From assembly GCA_016789785.1 (NCBI GenBank), contig JAEUQE010000222.1, forward strand, positions 1 to 15,302: DNA of 15,302 bases, given 5' to 3'. Position 1 is the first letter of the stretch, and every line of letters begins with the position of its first letter. The position numbers were made by a program, and so were the translations under genes. A model generated the notes under the pieces. It ran no database searches and had not been told where the DNA came from. It saw nothing but the letters and a program-made list of their open reading frames with translations. Origin of the DNA: Bryobacterales bacterium (lineage in GTDB: Bacteria; Acidobacteriota; Terriglobia; Bryobacterales; Bryobacteraceae). Shown here piece after piece: positions 14,376 to 15,302 of the stretch.

Positions 14376-15302
14376 ATGAAATTTCCAGTCTCTTGCTTGA
14401 TCCTGAGTCTCGCGTGCTGGCCGCTGGCGGCACTCGCACAGAGTTCTCCGGTTGCGTTTACGGGTGGCCGCGTCATACCGATTGCAGGTCCGGAAATCGC
14501 CAATGGTACGGTAATCATTCACAACGGAAAGATCACCGCCGTGGGTGGACCGTCGACGCCGGTCCCCAGCAATGCCCGCCGTGTGGATGTGCGCAACAAG
14601 GTGATCATGCCTGGACTTGTCGACACGCACAGTCACATTGGCGCCGTGGAAGGCGGCGATTCCAGTGCATCGCTGCATCCCGATGTGCGGGCGCTGGATT
14701 CGATCAACGTTCGCGATGCCCGCATTCAGAAGGCGCAGGCCGGTGGAATCACGGTTGCGAACATCATGCCGGGCTCGGGTCTGCTGATGAGCGGGCAGAC
14801 CATCTATCTGAAGCTTCGCGACGGCAAGACGATTGACCAACTCATCATTCCAGGGCCCGACGGCAAGCCCGCTGGAGGGATGAAGATGGCCAATGGCACC
14901 AATCCACGAGGCAACGCGCCGCGCCCCGGCACTCGTGCCAAAGCCGCGGCGATGGTGCGTGAGCAATTCATCAAAGCGCAGGAGTATCGCGAAAAGGTGC
15001 GGGCGGCGGGCGGCGATGCCTCGAAGTTGCCGCCTCGCGATCTGCGGATGGACGGTCTTGTTGAGATCCTGGATGGGAAGCGGACCGTGCACTTTCACAC
15101 GCATCGCCACGACGACATCCTGACGGCTCTTCGGCTCGCCAAGGAGTTTCAGTTCAAAATCGTTCTGCAGCATGTGAGCGATGGATGGGCCGTCGCCGAA
15201 GAGATCGCCGCCGCAAAAGCGCCGTGCTCGTTGATTGTCATCGATTCGCCGGGAGGCAAGATCGAAGCGAAGGATAACAACTATGGCACTGCCGCGGTGC
15301 TC
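14376..15302 (+). CDS. Secreted amidohydrolase (imidazolonepropionase-like), 3' end cut by window
   Basis: 309 residues are visible. Seen: signal peptide MKFPVSCLILSLACWPLAALA; the small beta-sandwich start of amidohydrolases, VAFTGGRVIPIAG...IIHNGKITAVGG (26-58); VIMPGLVDTHSHIG at 76-89, whose His85 and His87 are the HxH metal ligands; VHFHTHRHDDILTALRLA at about 238-255 and IVLQHVSDGWAV at 262-273, each with further possible metal-binding histidines; the frame is open at the window end. It probably hydrolyses a cyclic amide or peptide-like bond outside the cytoplasm; in this group substrates range from dipeptides to cyclic imides, so none is assigned. The ATG at 14376 is chosen because it yields the signal peptide; it has no ribosome site. 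An earlier ATG at 14351 is in another frame. Divergent from the receptor gene, 80 bases apart. Confidence 0.85.
   Translation, partial: MKFPVSCLILSLACWPLAALAQSSPVAFTGGRVIPIAGPEIANGTVIIHNGKITAVGGPSTPVPSNARRVDVRNKVIMPGLVDTHSHIGAVEGGDSSASLHPDVRALDSINVRDARIQKAQAGGITVANIMPGSGLLMSGQTIYLKLRDGKTIDQLIIPGPDGKPAGGMKMANGTNPRGNAPRPGTRAKAAAMVREQFIKAQEYREKVRAAGGDASKLPPRDLRMDGLVEILDGKRTVHFHTHRHDDILTALRLAKEFQFKIVLQHVSDGWAVAEEIAAAKAPCSLIVIDSPGGKIEAKDNNYGTAAVL

Noticed and set aside
14295..14439. 48-codon upstream extension of the receptor frame
   Set aside because: It crosses the promoter region and the start of the divergent gene, and the signal peptide begins only at 14295.

Overview
The window (about 60% GC or higher, not computed) looks like a chromosomal piece of an Acidobacteriota genome, probably of the Solibacter/Bryobacter kind. 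This is an inference from the gene content: a giant Oar-type TonB-dependent receptor with a carboxypeptidase-regulatory-like N-terminus, a secreted amidohydrolase, a ThuA-like protein, a YfhO-type membrane protein, a Tat-exported GMC oxidoreductase partner subunit, and several proteins with RR-type export signals. There is no phage, plasmid, rRNA, tRNA or CRISPR signature. All genes up to about 14.3 kb lie on the minus strand; only the last (amidohydrolase, from 14376) is on the plus strand, divergent from the receptor.

Layout, in window order. 1-2210: a tight minus-strand operon, gluconate-2-dehydrogenase subunit-3-like lipoprotein -> GMC flavoprotein -> a third, cut-off gene that begins with a signal peptide and overlaps the GMC stop codon by ATGA; this resembles a three-part periplasmic sugar/alcohol dehydrogenase. 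2354-3618: a two-gene cassette of the three-Cys-motif type, an intact DUF5131 (phage Gp37/Gp68-like) gene and, overlapping its start by one base, a TcmP partner gene that is broken: three conserved blocks survive in three different frames, with the protein between them missing. 3619-4902: palindromic intergenic elements around a GH113-like glycosidase gene (3831-4802). 4903-5222: no gene recognised. 5223-8226: a ThuA-like exported protein and a YfhO-family polytopic membrane protein. 8305-10206: DJ-1/PfpI protein, VOC protein, and an AraC/GyrI-type regulator whose first helix-turn-helix has been removed by an out-of-frame deletion. 10297-10779: a membrane-anchored DUF302 protein. 10912-14295: the 1127-residue receptor. 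14376-15302: the start of a secreted amidohydrolase.

How they may work together (inference): the receptor, the GH113-like hydrolase, the ThuA-like protein and the GMC dehydrogenase complex fit uptake and oxidation of plant- or microbe-derived carbohydrates outside the cytoplasm. The VOC and DJ-1 genes sit behind the damaged AraC regulator in one apparent transcription unit. The most notable observations are the degraded tcmP next to an intact three-Cys-motif gene whose translation start depends on it, the deletion in the AraC gene with a stop/restart overlap, and several strong palindromes in the intergenic regions.
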